A stretch of DNA of 64,000 nt from Balaenoptera acutorostrata (taxonomy: Eukaryota > Chordata > Mammalia > Artiodactyla > Balaenopteridae), in the NCBI RefSeq assembly GCF_949987535.1, contig NC_080081.1, forward strand, positions 67,043,603 through 67,107,602, written 5' to 3'. Both the position numbers and the translations under genes were made by a program. Every line of letters starts with the position of its first letter. Positions within the stretch are counted from its first letter, which is position 1. The notes under the pieces were generated by a model. It made no database searches, was not told where the DNA came from, and saw only the letters and a list, made by a program, of their open reading frames with translations. Below are positions 49,321 to 63,439 of the stretch, one piece after another.

Positions 49321-51119
49321 GAAGTATAGAGAGTGAAGAAGAGAAGAATTAAAGACAGATTTATGGTTTCTAATTGGAAGAGTGGAAAACTGACTTCACA
49401 AGGAGCAGGAGTGGAAGTGTTAGACCTCTAACATGTGGGGAGAAAATGGACCCAAAGAACTGGAACTCATCACAACCTAAGCAGAGAATTTTGGCCCAGT
49501 TTTTTTTCCAAAAGAGCATGACTTTACATACAGGTACATGTACACACCCACATCTACTATACTGTCTTCAAAGGATGGAAAGTTGTAATTATATACACAA
49601 GGCTGTTACATTACTTTGATCTATTCCTGGTGTAAAACTGTTATGCTCAAAGATAGTCATAATGGGCTCTGCTTATGGAGAGTTGTAATGTCTAAAACTC
49701 CAGTGAGCATTTTTCTTCCAGCTCTTTGCACTATTATTTTAGACTTTGAAAGAATATAATTACAATATTTTAAAATGTGTAACTTGCCACTTAAATTCTA
49801 GAAGTTATCTTCTTCTTTTAATTATGTAGCCAAAATAATATCTTTTGGCATTTTCATACTTTTTCTTCCTATTGCCTCAAGATCCCTGCATGTTGATATC
49901 TGTCTGACTGCGTATCTAAGTACAGCTTTCCAGGTTGGGAGGATGGTTTTTGTAAAAATATGCAGTTAAGGTAGATGAGTCTTAACTCAAAAAAATATAT
50001 ATGTTTATCTTTGGGTTCTGTGTTTTATCTAGAAACATGTTGCTTTTATAGGCATGTTGATATGGGTATACGATACAGCAGAAGATTATCTTTTTTACTT
50101 TAGGCCATGAAGAAATTCTGACTCTAACTGTTTATTGCCTTTGTTCCCCAGAGAATGTAGCTCACAATACTCATACTCATACTATTATGTTTCCAGATAG
50201 GCTACTGTGTGTGCTTAAAAATAACACCTTAGGTGCTGATTTTGCTATGCTAGCCCCGACTGTAGAACAGCTGTTAAAGGAATAATAGAAATACATACAT
50301 GTATATGATAAAAACATATATAATAGAAATAGAAAAAGTTTGTAAAACATTCCTAATTTTGAGATAGTACTACTATGATGTCATCTGGGAGCTTAAGTGA
50401 TTGAAATTACTGGTGTGTTACAACTATAAATATCAAAATATTTCGCAAGTGTTCTGGATAATCTTAGGTAGGGGAAAATCAGGCTATTAAAAGAACCCAT
50501 TAATGCCTCCAAATGAAAGTAGCTTCTAAAAATGGTTTCTTTTTTTTTGGAATATGTTGCATGTTCCCATTGCTGGTGATGTGAATAAAGGAAAACAACT
50601 ATTGGAACATCAGAATCCACTTGACTTCTCCAATATAATTTATTTCTTTCCCAATATCATTGAAATGACATATTAGATTTTAATAATATTAGAAAAATCT
50701 CAACAATTTTATGAGAAGAGGTGGCTCTGATTTATACGAGTTCTTAAAAAGTAGCAATAAAAATCAGGCAATCCCGGAGAGGTATATCAAATATTCCACT
50801 TTGCTGGGGGCATTCATCGTCAACAGTCGTATATCACATGTATTATAATGCTAATCATCTGGGGCAAATGTTCTGAGTTCTCTGCTTGTCTCTTCGTAGG
50901 ACAGCTTAAATTACAGGGAGTGCCCAGGGCACACGGACTTCGTGAGACACTGAATCCATCACAGTACAGCTCTCCCTGGGATGGAGAATGGCAATCAAAG
51001 CCCATCACAGAAGCACAGAGACTCTTAGGGTAACAGGGTGATGTCATTCTCAAGACAATGAGAAGTAATACTTCCTTGTTTTGGTGTTGAGGTGTTCTTC
51101 CCTTATTATAGGGAATCTG

Positions 51120-51266
51120 TAGGACGGAATAGGGTTGAGGCAGACTGTGGCTGGTTCATAGCAAGTACTCAGTGAAGGCTTGTTGAATGAATATTGCATA
51201 AATGTTCTAGATGTTTAAGTCATGAAGATAAAAACAAAACCCTGTTCTAGGAAGCTCACCATTTAA
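51120..51266 (+). repeat. LINE-2 relic
   Basis: GGTTCATAGCAAGTACTCAG followed by TTGTTGAATGAAT is an L2 terminus. It lies just left of the inverted L1 at 51277. Confidence 0.5.
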
Positions 51267-51276
51267 TTGGAGAGAA

Positions 51277-51492
51277 GGTATAGGTCAATCCCAAACTCAG
51301 ATAACCAACAAGGACCTACTGTATAGCACAGGGAACTCTGCTCAATATTCTATAATAATCTAAATGGGAAAATAATTTGAAAAAGAATAGATGTATGTAT
51401 ATGTATAACTGAATCACTCTGCTGTACACCTGAAACTAACACAACATTGTAAATCAACTATAGTCCAATATAAAATAAAAATTTTTTAAAAG
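51277..51492 (+). mobile_element. LINE-1 3' end with short 5' inversion
   Basis: Bases 51277-51300 (TATAGGTCAATCCCAAACTC) are the reverse complement of L1 text that elsewhere reads GAGTTTGGGATTGACATATA. The rest is forward from ATAACCAACAAGGACCTACT to the A-rich end. Identical 10-bp repeats TTGGAGAGAA lie at 51267-51276 and 51493-51502. Confidence 0.85.
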
Positions 51493-54400
51493 TTGGAGAG
51501 AATGACAAATAGTCCAACAGTGATGAAACAATGGGTATATATTTTAACAGATCTATGCCTTGGGTAGAATAGAAAAAGAGTAGAGGGAAACCTCACCTCT
51601 GCTTGTGGGGAGAGCAGGGTGGGAAGTTTTCCCAGTGAAGATGAAAACTCAACTGAGTCTTCAGGAAGGGATTTGTACACGTCCATCAAATAGACAAGCT
51701 GGGAGGCATCTCATCCCTGAATTTGACGCCTCCGTGACTGATTCAGGTACTTGCTGCTGGAACTATTGACACCTGTCCTGCTGAACCAGGCACGGTCTCT
51801 CTGAGCGGAGGAGGCTATTGATCTCACACAAGGTTTAGAAAAAGAACGCAGTTCAGAGTTTGGCAAAATTTCAAGCATGTAAATGAATTGAACATCATCT
51901 GTAGAAATATGTTTTGATGAGACTGCTGTCGATTGGTTGGCACTTAAAGGAGAGTTTAGAGGACTGAGTCTGAGTCTATTTCTGATTGGCTGATTCCTGA
52001 TTGATGAGGAGTTGCTACTGATTGGCTGGCTTACAAAAGTATGTTTCCTGAGGCAAGTTGTCACGGAAGAAACCGATTTTAAAGTTCTGGTGCTACTTAT
52101 TACCATGGCTATAAAACTATTAGTCTTTTCCTAGGAATATAGAATTAAAAAAAGAATTCTCAAATGAAACTCATCCCAAGATGGGATCTATAAGGCATCC
52201 TATGGTATCACTTAGTTGGGATTTGTAGGGGTTCAGGAAAACTTTCCAGAGGAGGTGACACTTAGAACTCAGAACTGAAGGAGAAATAGGAATATTTGTG
52301 TATTATGTAAGGCAATAAATCCCCCTCTCCCATTTTTTTGGGGGCTATTTTGAGTTGACTTTCCATTAATTACAGCTAAAAGGTCTTACTAATCAAGGAT
52401 AAAAGTTAACTGTCATTAAATAGTCCCATTGAATGAAGAGACATTTCTTACTTAATTCAGTTGTTGGGAAATACTTGTTTTGTGCTAGGTAGAGAGAGAA
52501 AAACTTTTAGAATTATTAAGGATCCCCTTTCATCAGAATATCTTCTAACTTAGCCTGGACACATCCTCTGCTTTTATTTTTATATTTACATTTTTTTAAA
52601 AATCTTTGCTAAATTCCTTCAGTCTTCGGTACATTTGTGAGTTAAGTATTTAGAAAAACAATGAGGACTGAATCCCTTGTTTTTCTGTTTCCTATATCTT
52701 GGTTACAGTATAAAGTTGAATTACCATAAAAAGTTGAGAACAGGACTTCCTTTTGATTGCTTAACTGTAAAGCCTCTTTCCATGATCAGCCCGAGAAGTC
52801 AGTTGTTAGACTAGAGCCATCTGTTTTTAGCAGAAAGATGTAACAATCTGAAAATGTTACATTTTAGGTAGATTGTAGATGAATATCTTTTCTAAAATTG
52901 AGCATTTCTTAAGATATTAAACCCATCATTGAATACTAACTATTGCCATTCAGGATGGAAGGTGAGATGTATACTTGAAACTTGACTACATCCGTGATGT
53001 CACAGCACACAGAAAGTCACATCATGTACTGTTTGATGCACTACAGGAGAAAGAGAAACAAACAAACAAATAAATATTTTTTGAGAGAAAAGGACTCTAG
53101 AAAGTAAAAAGGAAGGAACAGACATCAGCAGTCAGTGGGCATCAGAACATCCATCACTGTTGGTGGGGGGGGGACTCACTCTGAGTCATAACAAGCCAGG
53201 GCTGAGTGAAGGGTTCCTGCAGGTTTGGGAAGGTGACCCTTTGTAGGGGGAAGAAGTGACTGTTACTGTACTTCTGCTTTACCCTCATCAGCTAGCATAG
53301 CAGTAGCACAATTTAGAGTTCTATGTTTCTTAATCAACACTTTTTTCAGCTAATACTTTCCTTGTAATTCTAAACAAAACAATTTTTTGATTTCTGAATA
53401 GGACTTGCTGTGTGGATCTTGTTATTTATTTTTTATGGCAGTAATCGACTCATTTTTGCATAGTATTAGCTCTCATGGCAATTTTATCAAGGCTCTTGAC
53501 CCCTTGCCTGTGAGATGCACGTCTGCACATTCACACAAAGGTTTGCCTGCAGTTTCAAGGAGTTCATGAAGAGGAACTTCCTGGGCCTCCATTTCATCCG
53601 TGGAGTCCAGGGGTTCATGGATATTAGATTTAAAACACCTGCTCTATAAAAACCAACAGAAGAAGCAGACAGAAGGCTAAAGACTAAAGTTTCAACATAG
53701 GCATTAGAATAGAATAGAGCCTGGAAATAGAGAGGTATGACAGGGGGGCCAGTAATAGAATCTTTTCAGGTTTAACCCCTCTGTTGAATCATAAAATTCA
53801 TCCCACAGTGTCTTGGTTTCCTCTGATTCTCTCTCCTTCCTTTCCTTCCCAGAAGCTTCTGAATTTTAAACTAAGGTTGACTGATGTCAGAACATTCCTA
53901 CTAAATAACCTTTGATTCTTTATAAGTGTACTCCACCCAATGTCTGTTTGCCCTGTCACTCAGCTTCGGTGTGACTGATGCAGACATTCAAATGGAAATG
54001 AAAAATAGAAAAATATTGTGTGGAAATAACATGAGCTTTTTTAACAGGGAGTGTGCTGCCTTTTGTTGCCCACCTTGCGTTAACCTTGGTGTTTTCATTG
54101 ATTTACTTCACGACTGTGGACAAATTACTTAACTTGAGATCCGTCGCCTTTCCCACAAAATGGGAAAACCTTTTCTTTACATCACGTGGTAGCTGGCACT
54201 GTGTGTCTGTCTTTGATTTGCGGAGGTTTGAGGGCTGTAAGATTTCTGGTACTACTGCAGGCAAAATACCATTCGTACATATTTGACATAATTCAGTCTT
54301 AGGCATATTTTTATTATGCAAACACCAAAATGACACACCATCAAGTTTGAACTTGTAGAGCACAGTTATTTTCTCTCCACCCCCGCATGTCTCTTTCTAC

Positions 54401-55479
54401 CTTAGTTAGGCTGACGAAAAGCAATGATGACAGCTTGAAAAGCAGATACATGTTTCTAGAGGCAGACAAAACGCAGACCGCCGGACGCACAGTGTGTACG
54501 ATGCAGTAAACGCTTGTTGATTAACTGTGAGTTTGCAGCCAGTTAGCTGGGTTGCAAAGCCACTCCTTGGTTCCAGGCACCGGTCTTGACTTTGTGTTAT
54601 TCATTCACTCAGGTGTGTGAGGCTCTGAGCTTATACTGTTGAATTAAAACCAAACCAAACCAAAGGAAGCTAAACAAATGTAAGGAGCCCTTACAACTTA
54701 GCACAAGACAAATGGTAAACAAGCAGATTGCAAGTTTTATCAGTATTATGAAAGAAATGCAAGGTACCCCCAGTGGTATGATGTTTATGACTTTACTAAA
54801 AATTTTCCCAGTTATACTGTGGAAACGCAATGACGTAGAGATTTAACGACAGATTCCATAATTCAAGCACGAAGAAGAAACATTTTTTGCACGGTGGATT
54901 TTTAATCTGATTAATAAAGATAGGGCTGTATTTGCTGCTGATTTGGGATCTAACGTTGTAGAAGGAGTGGAGTCTCTACATAGAGTGGCCACTCTGGCAC
55001 TGGTGGCTAGAGGGTGGTGTCCAGGAGCTAGAAGGATGCGGTGAGGAGATTTCAATATTTTAGGGGAGAAATTTCAGGTGAGTCAAGTCAGGGTAAAAAG
55101 GAGAGAAAGATTTCAGGAAAAGGCATTTGTGTGAAAAGATTTGAGAGTAATAGGGCAGCTGAATTATAGTGTGATTTAAAGAACTGAGAAAAGTGAGCAA
55201 TTGTTCTGTTTCTTGCTTGGTTTTGGGGGACATGGCAGTACTATTTTCATTGACAGGAAAAGAGGAACGGACAGCAGAGAGTGGCAGGAAAGGGAAGGCC
55301 CTCCCGTTTACTGAGCAACATTCATTTAGTTTTCCTATGATGTTCCTGTTTTTTTCCCAAAGTTAACATGTCAAAGGCTAATTTGCTCGTTTCAAACCAT
55401 GTTCTTTTATAGAAGGCATTAGGGAGTTGTGGATATAAAAGAATGTTGCTATTCTACCACTGAACAGTGTAATCTCTTA

Positions 55480-55805
55480 AATTCCCAATTTCCTCATAAT
55501 ATTGATCTCTTAGGTGATTGGGAGAATTAAATAAGTAATGAGTATAGTGTCTGACATGGAATGTAAACTAGGTAATCATCACTTGTCTTTCCCGCTTTCT
55601 TGCTAAAGACTTCTCTAAGATATTATTTAGTTTACATAAGACACACACTACCTGTTATAAGTCAGTATGTGTGTGTGTGTGTGTGTGTGTCTGTGCACTG
55701 AATACATTTCATAGATTTAAACTCCCTGAGAGAAGATTTTTTGTCTGTCTTTGTGCCAGGAAAGCGGCTGGCACATAATAGATGCTCAATAAATATGTAT
55801 TGATT
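55480..55805 (+). repeat. MIR/L2 relics flanking a (TG)n microsatellite
   Basis: MIR-like text at 55480-55590 (TTAGGTGATTGGGAGAATTA) is followed by (TG)n at 55669-55690 and then an L2/MIR terminus (CTGGCACATAATAGATGCTC, AATAAATATGTATTGATT). Confidence 0.5.
55669..55690. repeat. (TG)n microsatellite
   Basis: Eleven TG units. Confidence 0.95.
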
Positions 55806-58800
55806 AAAAAAAACTAAGTTTAGTTTTATCTACAAATTCTTTTATTGACTTTATAATGTCTCGAATTAATAAAACAAACAAACAAAACAAAACCTTATTG
55901 GTATTGTTAGTGAGAAAGACCAGTATAATTCCATCACACTCTAATATTTGGGGGAAGCTAAACAGCATCCTTAACAGAATAGTACCAAAATAGAACCTAT
56001 TCCTATTTATGTCTTCTGGGTGTTACAGGGTTGTAAGGAATCTCAGCATTTCTTTCAGAGAGAGAAGGAATATAAGATGAGAACAAACAAATATATGCAT
56101 GTGTGGTACATAAGGGGAAATAATACGTGTTAGAAAGGCAGTCACACCCAAGGGTGTGGGGTAAGTGTGAGAAGAAGAGATGAATTAGGGCCTACTCCTC
56201 TATCCCGTCTTTAGACCATGCACTCACCTGGGCAGAAGGGCAATAGTGTCTCAGAAATATATTTTATTTTGGTGCTTGGAAAGGTTTTGCATTTTTTCCA
56301 AAGCTAAACAGATGCCCACCCACCTCCTCCTGACTCCTACCCCAAGCCTCCATCACACGCATTTAGGGCTGGAACACCCCTGTTGTCGACAGTGTTGATT
56401 TTGTCTCAGTGCCCTGTGAGAAAATATATATTCTGGATTTCTTTGGAAGAATAAAGACATCTTCAGAGTAGGGAAAGTACCTCTTAAGGCTCACAGCATG
56501 GGAACTAAGCTTTTAAATAGAGAGAGATGACCTGAAAGTCCTACAGATAATAAGGGAAGAACCGTTTCTCTTGACCCTCTTGCTCATCTTTCTGTCCCTA
56601 GAACCTAAAATATGTGGGACACATAGTTCTCCGAATTTTTGTGAATGAAAACATCGCATCCTGTAGTCCCCGCCCCCTTGAGCGAGGATGGGGGTGGCGG
56701 TTAGCGCATCCCCTTTAACGTTTCTCATATAAAATCACCAACAAATGATGAAGGCTCTTTCTGAGAGCCTTCCAGAAAGACAAGTTGCCTATGAATGTGA
56801 GAATTTAAACCTAGAGTTCATACTTGCAATGAAAAAAAAAAAAATTTCCATTTGTTCTCTTTGGGAGAAAAACTTCCCACCCAGCTTTAACGTGAAGACA
56901 AAATTGGCTCAGTTATTACTTCCAGAGAAGAAAAGTTTAAATTTGCTTTTGTCTGAGTTTTTCTGTGTCAGTTTTCTTTTTATCTCGACTGTAAGAGTTA
57001 CTGCCTATGAGCAGCTGGGGTCTTGCCCAGGTCTTCAGTTCAATGATTCATATAGCCTCTCATCCTAAGAAGAGCGTTTGGAACTGATTTTGTAATCAGC
57101 CTCCTTTCTTTGCTAAGCGTGGTTGGCAGATAAAACAGAGAGTGCTTAGAAAAAAGGACAGTGGAAACATCTGCCCCTTGCTCTCTTCTTCCAGAGAGAA
57201 GAGAAAGAAAAATGCTACATGCCTGTTTGTTTAAAGCATTTTTTCAGAGCCCTTACAGAAGAAGTCAGAACACAGGAGGCTATTTTATTTTTTAATTTTC
57301 TTTCTCTAATCTATCCACTGGTAAATAGCAGAGCTCAGGATAAGATATCAAGAGTTTCCAGTTTGGAAAGTCTAGATGAATCAAGATTTAAAAGAGAGTA
57401 ATTAATATGCTTGTGAGCGCATTTTTTCCCCTTCTCTACCCCCATCCTCACCTGTTTTTCAAGAAGATAATAAAACATGATAAAACTTCAATCTTGTTAT
57501 CATCATTAAAGTTCAAGGTAGCTTTGCTGACAGATTTTTGGGAAAGGGAGTGTCTGAATCTTTGGATAATCCCTCTCTCCTTTAGGGTATACGCCAATTA
57601 GCCACAAAACTGACTTTTAATCTCAAGTTTCAATTTAAATTCTAGGCTCTGAGTGAGTCCCAAATAGCTTGGATAATATATACTTTTTTCTTCTGGGTTC
57701 TCAGGAACTAAAGAATGAGTATATAAAGAGAATGATTTAAGGTGTTTTATATTAATATATATTGTCTAATATATATTGTCTCAACATTGCTTATGTGGGT
57801 TTCCAACATAATCAATTTTTACATATTTATATCTGTTTCTATATTCTTCGTTTTATTGTGGCACAGCCATATATGTGAAAATACATTATGGTGATTTCTT
57901 TAATATCTTACGGATACCAAAAATTACTTAGAATACTCCATTTTCAAAAATAAATATTCAGTCCTTTTAAGCTTCTCTTTAGCTCACTTCGTCTTTGTAA
58001 GGTCTTTGAATAAAACCAATAAACATCGTAATGTCATAACCATGGAGGCTTAGCCTTCATACATGCTGAAACTTCAGCAGTGGCTGCCAGTACAGGGAGG
58101 AATTTAGTAATGTGAACAGGTCCAGAGGCACTAGAAAAATGTATAATGTAGGTCTCCCTCTAGTATTTTAGTCCAAATTAAATATCTTAAAAGGGTATGG
58201 AGATTTCAGATGCAAATTTAACAAGAACCAAAGCGGATATTGGAGCCTAAATGTCGTAGGTTACATTTCAGTCCATTGCTTTAATTTCAGAGTGGGAAAT
58301 GGACATGCAATTAAGCATAAGCCCAAGCATATGCACTGGGCACACATGGGAAGGTGTGTGTGTGTATGACAGGGGCAGGACGAAGCGGGGCAGGGGTGTG
58401 GATTGAAGAAGAAGGAAGCAGGTGAGGGATATGATGTACATGTATTTAGGGCAGCAAGATTACCTATAATGATTAGCTATACTCTGTTGCTGCATGTTGG
58501 TGAGACATGGAATGACTATTGGAATGACTTTCATCATGGGTACTGGCTCAGGGTCCTAGTTGAGCAAAACCTAAAAGTTCAGTAAAGTTAACGTCCGCAG
58601 ATGAGAGGAGCTGGAGAAATTAGGCACTAACTAGTCCATCTTGGAAGCAACCCAGGTCAGAACAAATGACCTGAGCGTGTGTGTCTCTAGGTGCATATGA
58701 GAATGCCCTTCCCCTACTCATCCTTGGCTTTAATATCCTTCAACTCAGTCCACACAATCAGGTCATATATAAATGTACAGATCTTGTAACTGTCTCAAGT

Positions 58801-59594
58801 GTGACAGAACAAAAACATAATAGTACACGAAATAGAGAAACCGACATTTCGTATTGTTTTGTGACAGTGTAAATAAACAGCATAACATTTTCACCAAAAT
58901 AGAAACTAAAAATCATGATACACCATGAGTGCCGTCTCATGGAGATGTTTAGTGTTATTGCATTAATCTATGTTCTGTTAAATCATGAAGATTCCTCTAC
59001 TTGGGGTGGAAGATGTTGTTATTTATACCTTTTGATGCTACTGACCGAACCCAGTGGACCCCAAAGAAAGCAGATCTCTACTGCAGAGACTCTTGATTGT
59101 CACAAATTCTATTTTTTCTTCTTGGCCAGGTATAAAAAGCAGATTTTGCAGCTTTCTTTGAAGTTAAGTTGGTGCTGTGTGACTGAGTTTGGCCACAGCA
59201 TGTGGGCAGAAGTAAGGTACATAATTTCCAGCCCTGGTAATAAGACCCCTGGTGATAAGACTCTCCCCACTTTTTCCCATGTGGGGATGTGAAAAGATGA
59301 AAGAAGCTCACATTGCTGATCTTTTGCTTGGACCGCATCTAACTACAATGTGATCAAGAAATACACTTTTACTATGATAAGCGAGTGAGATTTGGGGTTG
59401 TTTAGACTATCTTAGAGTCAAGAGGGATAGTCTTACTTGTTTTGGGGCACTAATGCAAATTTACTGAGATCCATTCCAAAGAAAAATCAATCAATGACAT
59501 GAACGGGTAGTTACATGTTATTCTTTTGGATGGACTGGAAAACAAGAGATCTGAATCTTAAAACCAAACGCAAATAACCTTATACTCCCTAGTG

Positions 59595-60510
59595 AGTTAA
59601 TTATTGCTGCATTACAAATTATCCCAAACTTAGTGGCTACAAACAACAAAACAATTACTATCTCCAGTTACTGTGGTTCAGGAATCTGGGAATGGTTTAG
59701 CTGGGTAGTTCTAGCTCAGGGTCTCAAATGAGATTATAACAAAAGTGTCAGTCAGGACTCTAGTCATCTAAAGTCTTCACTGAGTCTGGAGAATCCAATT
59801 CCAAAAAAGGCTCCCTCACATGGCTGTAGGCTGGAGGTCTCAGTTTCTCACCATGGAACTCTTACTAGGACTGTTCACAACATGGTAACTAATTTCGCCA
59901 GAACAAGGGATCTCAGAGAGAGAGGCAGAAGACACGATATCTTGTATCTTGTACTCTTGGAAGTGACATACCATATGCAATGCAATTCTGACTGCAGCTT
60001 CCCTGAGTTTGGTTAAATTTCACAAGTTCAGGGCACAGTCTCCTACAAGGCTGCCCTCAACCCCAGATACCAGGTCACCTGCACTTCTGATCAACTGGCT
60101 ACAAATTTGTAGTTTCCTATTATCATCTCAAGTTCAATAATTCACTAGACTGAGTCACAGAACTTAGCAAAGCACTATATTTATAATTTTGTAATAAAAT
60201 ATTACAATTATATTTATATTTTATATAAATGTAAGTAATTATGATGTATAATTATATTTATAAATTTATAATAGTATAATTGTAATGTTTTATTGTAAAG
60301 GATACAAATCAGAAACAGCCAAATGAAGAGATGAAAAGAGCAAGACCAGGGAGGCCAGGAAAAGTTTTTATTATACAGTACCTTACTTCTACTATACTCT
60401 ACATTCATACAGACCAACTCTGATGCAATTTGGGAGGAGGTTACACAAGGACACAAACACAGAAAGGCAGGGATTGTTGGGAGCCATTGTAAAGGCTGCC
60501 CATTGCACCT
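59595..60510 (-). mobile_element. MLT1-like LTR relic, apparently interrupted
   Basis: The right-to-left text ATTGCTGCATTACAAATTAT ... TCAGGAATCTGGGAATGG ... TTTAGCTGGGTAGTTCTAG resembles an inverted MLT1-class LTR to about 60050. A second LTR-like segment (AATTCACTAGACTGAGTCAC, then an AT-rich stretch and AAAGGATACAAATCAGAAAC) follows, and the last bases (GGGAGCCATTGTAAAGGCTG) again look like MLT1. Non-coding; boundaries approximate. Confidence 0.5.
60175..60300. repeat. AT-rich low-complexity block
   Basis: Over 85% A/T with repeated TTATAATT/AATATTACAATTAT units. It lies within or beside the LTR relic at 59595-60510. Confidence 0.8.
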
Positions 60511-63118
60511 AATACAAACAAAATAAAAGTATCCATACACTTTACTTGCATTTCTTGCAAAGTATTATTGGAATTATTAAAGCACTCTCACGTAGTAGAC
60601 ATTTAATAATTATTTTGGAGTGTGAATTGGAAGATAGCAAATAAAAATGCAAATTTTTTTCTTTTGGAGAAATAAATTATGACGTTTAATTTAAAAGTAC
60701 ATCAATTACAATTAGGTTGCAGATACCAGTATTTAAGAAAGGACTAATGGACATATGAATTTCTATAGAGAGGGAAAATGTTTTTCTAATAATATTACAT
60801 TGAATATAAGCCAAGAAATGAAATGTTTAGTAAGAAAGCTTCATAACCTATTCCAAGACAAACAAACGAAGAACAGAGGTCAATTAAAAAAAAAAAGAAA
60901 AAAAAAACAGGATCTTTTGTTTCATTTGGCCTTCCTTTTTAGATCAATGTGTTTGAGTTAAGGGAAATTTTTCTGCCTGGTGCAATCAATTTTCCTTCCT
61001 TCCTAATATGACATAGAAATTAACTTTAAGCACAATCTTTCCACTCAATTACAAAGTAAAAAGATTTAAGGAAAGTTTAAGAATAACCAGAATTAATCTT
61101 TAACCAAGGTAAAATAGCAACTCAGTCATGTTGTTCAATAATTAATGAATACAGCACATTTAAATAAATGTGATATCTTTATTTCTTTAATCATGAATTT
61201 AAACCAAATGACTTCGAACGCTATCATATCAGATACTTAGAAAATTTAACTAAGTATGTCCCATCTGAAGATTAAATTTAATTTATTTTATTCCCTATTC
61301 ATATATTTTTGTGGTCCTCTGAAATGAATCTTTTCCTCACTGGAGTTTAATGATAGAAACCTTTGTTTAAGTCTATTGACTCTTCTTTTGATAAGTAGTC
61401 TTTGAAAATGGCCTAAAGGACCAGAAGAGAGTTTGATCTGTTTTACAGAAGTTACTTTACCTTCATTGACGTACAGCAAAATTGTTTTAAAGTCAAAACC
61501 ACCCATTTTTAGTCTTTTTTGCCTTTGTGCAATAAAGTAAAGTGGACAATGCAATAGAAGTTTCTCAAGAAATACAACTTTAGGATTGAGAGTTGCCTTT
61601 TTAGGGAGTTATCTAAAAACATAAACTAGCTTATTTTTAAATCATCTTGGATTGATCTCAGCAATTGTCTGGCAGCACGGATGAAACATGGGTAGAAGAC
61701 ATTAGGGGACCAGTAGGGCCTGGAAGAATTACTTTATTTAGATATAGGAGAAGACAAAGATCAGGGTATTTAAAAATAAATCAAGCAGGCAGTGGAAGAA
61801 CCAGACAATTATGACTTGATGACAAAAGAGGCATTTTCTTGTCTGGATATTCAGATAACAGATTATGAGCTCCCATGAAAACAGCATTCATGTATCAAAG
61901 TTCTCAATTTAACTTTAGTCATTGAGCTGTTTGGATTTAGTAGATTCTGAGATATATCACTATACATCTCTACAAGATTTCATTGCTAGCGATTTAAAGA
62001 AATTCAAGTCTAGTCCAAGATTTTAAAAACCTGTGAAAAGTCTCTATCTTTCATCAGTTTTTATTCTGATGAAATCTAGGAGTCTGCCCAGGAGATAAAT
62101 CAGTCCACAAGTGCATGATAGCATGAATTGTAGTAGCATTGATAGGAAAGAGTTTCGTCTAAAAACTACTTTAAAAGACATCCCATCTCTGGGCCCGGAG
62201 AACTATTTTCAGATGAGAAGATTAAGTGATGGTATCTGGGAGATGACTCAGACCACTTAAAAAATCACTGAGATCAACTATCTTTTGATCCCTTACTATA
62301 TATGACTCTCTACTCTGCTTAATGAAGAAATAAAGAGACATAAAAGACACCATTTGTACTTTGAAGGCATTTAAACAGTGTGTAGAAAGACACATCATGA
62401 GTAAAAATAATTGAAAGCGAAGTGAATGATACTGGGAATGTCCCAAGTATACCTAAGGTTAATGCTTGAGTATGTCTATAGGCAGAGGAATCTCTGAAAT
62501 AAGAAAGGAGAGTCCTCTGAATAAAGATGGGAGAGAGATGATATTTACACCAGTTCAACTGGAAGGGAGGAAAATTAAGGTCAGTAGGGTGACAAGCCTG
62601 TAAAGGTAGGTTTGGAGCAAATTGTAAGGTGATTAATAAAAGTGGAGAAATTTAGTCTGTTTACTTAAGACAAATAAGTTCTCAAAGATGAGTATTTCAG
62701 AAGGATTAATAAATTACAACCTTTAGAAATTGTTGTAGGTATAGAAATGGAAGTACAGAGACAGGAGGCCACTGGAGTAGTTTGAGATTAAAAGCACTTG
62801 AACTTGTTTGCTGGTAATTATAAAGTGAATCATGTGAAATTACTGATATTTGACCAGTTTTGACTACATTAATAGCTACTTCATACGGTTCAATCTAATA
62901 AGGTGAAGAATCAGTAAAATTTAATATTTGCACAAAATATATGTAGGTGCTTGGAAAGAGATGCTACCCCACAAATAGAAATAAGAAAATTAGGGAAGGA
63001 AAGCCAAATGATATACATTCTAGATGTAGGCTGGGAGAATGAATAGGGTCTCTGAGGAAGGGCAGACAGGGTGAGAAAAGAATAAGATCAAAGACCCAGT
63101 TTTAAAAATGAGGGGCAG

Positions 63119-63439
63119 TGACTTCCCTGGAGGCGCAGTGGTTAAGAATCCTCCTGACAATGCAGGGGACACAGGTTCGAGCCCTGGTCCGGGAAGATCC
63201 CACATGCCGTGGAGCAACTAAGCCCGTGCACCACAACTACTGAGCCTGCGTGCTACAGCTACTGAAGCCCACACGCCTAGAGTCCGTGCTCCACAACAAA
63301 GAAGCCACTGCAATGAGAAGACCGCACACCGCAACAAAGAGTAGCCCCCGCTCGCCGCAACTAGAGAAAGCCCGCGTGCAGCAACGAAGACCCATTGCAA
63401 CCAAAAATAAATAAATAAATTAAAAAATTTTTTAAAAAG
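63119..63439 (+). mobile_element. CHR-1-type SINE, full length, older copy
   Basis: This starts TGACTTCCCTGGAGGCGCAG, with B box GGTTCGAGCCC and a long body with several substitutions relative to the 22.5 and 31.7 kb copies. The tail is (AAAT)n. Repeats TGAGGGGCAG lie at 63109-63118 and 63440-63449. Confidence 0.92.

Noticed and set aside
53161..53173. Run of G's, also at 12524-12536
   Set aside because: Isolated homopolymer runs without the spaced G tracts needed for a convincing quadruplex.
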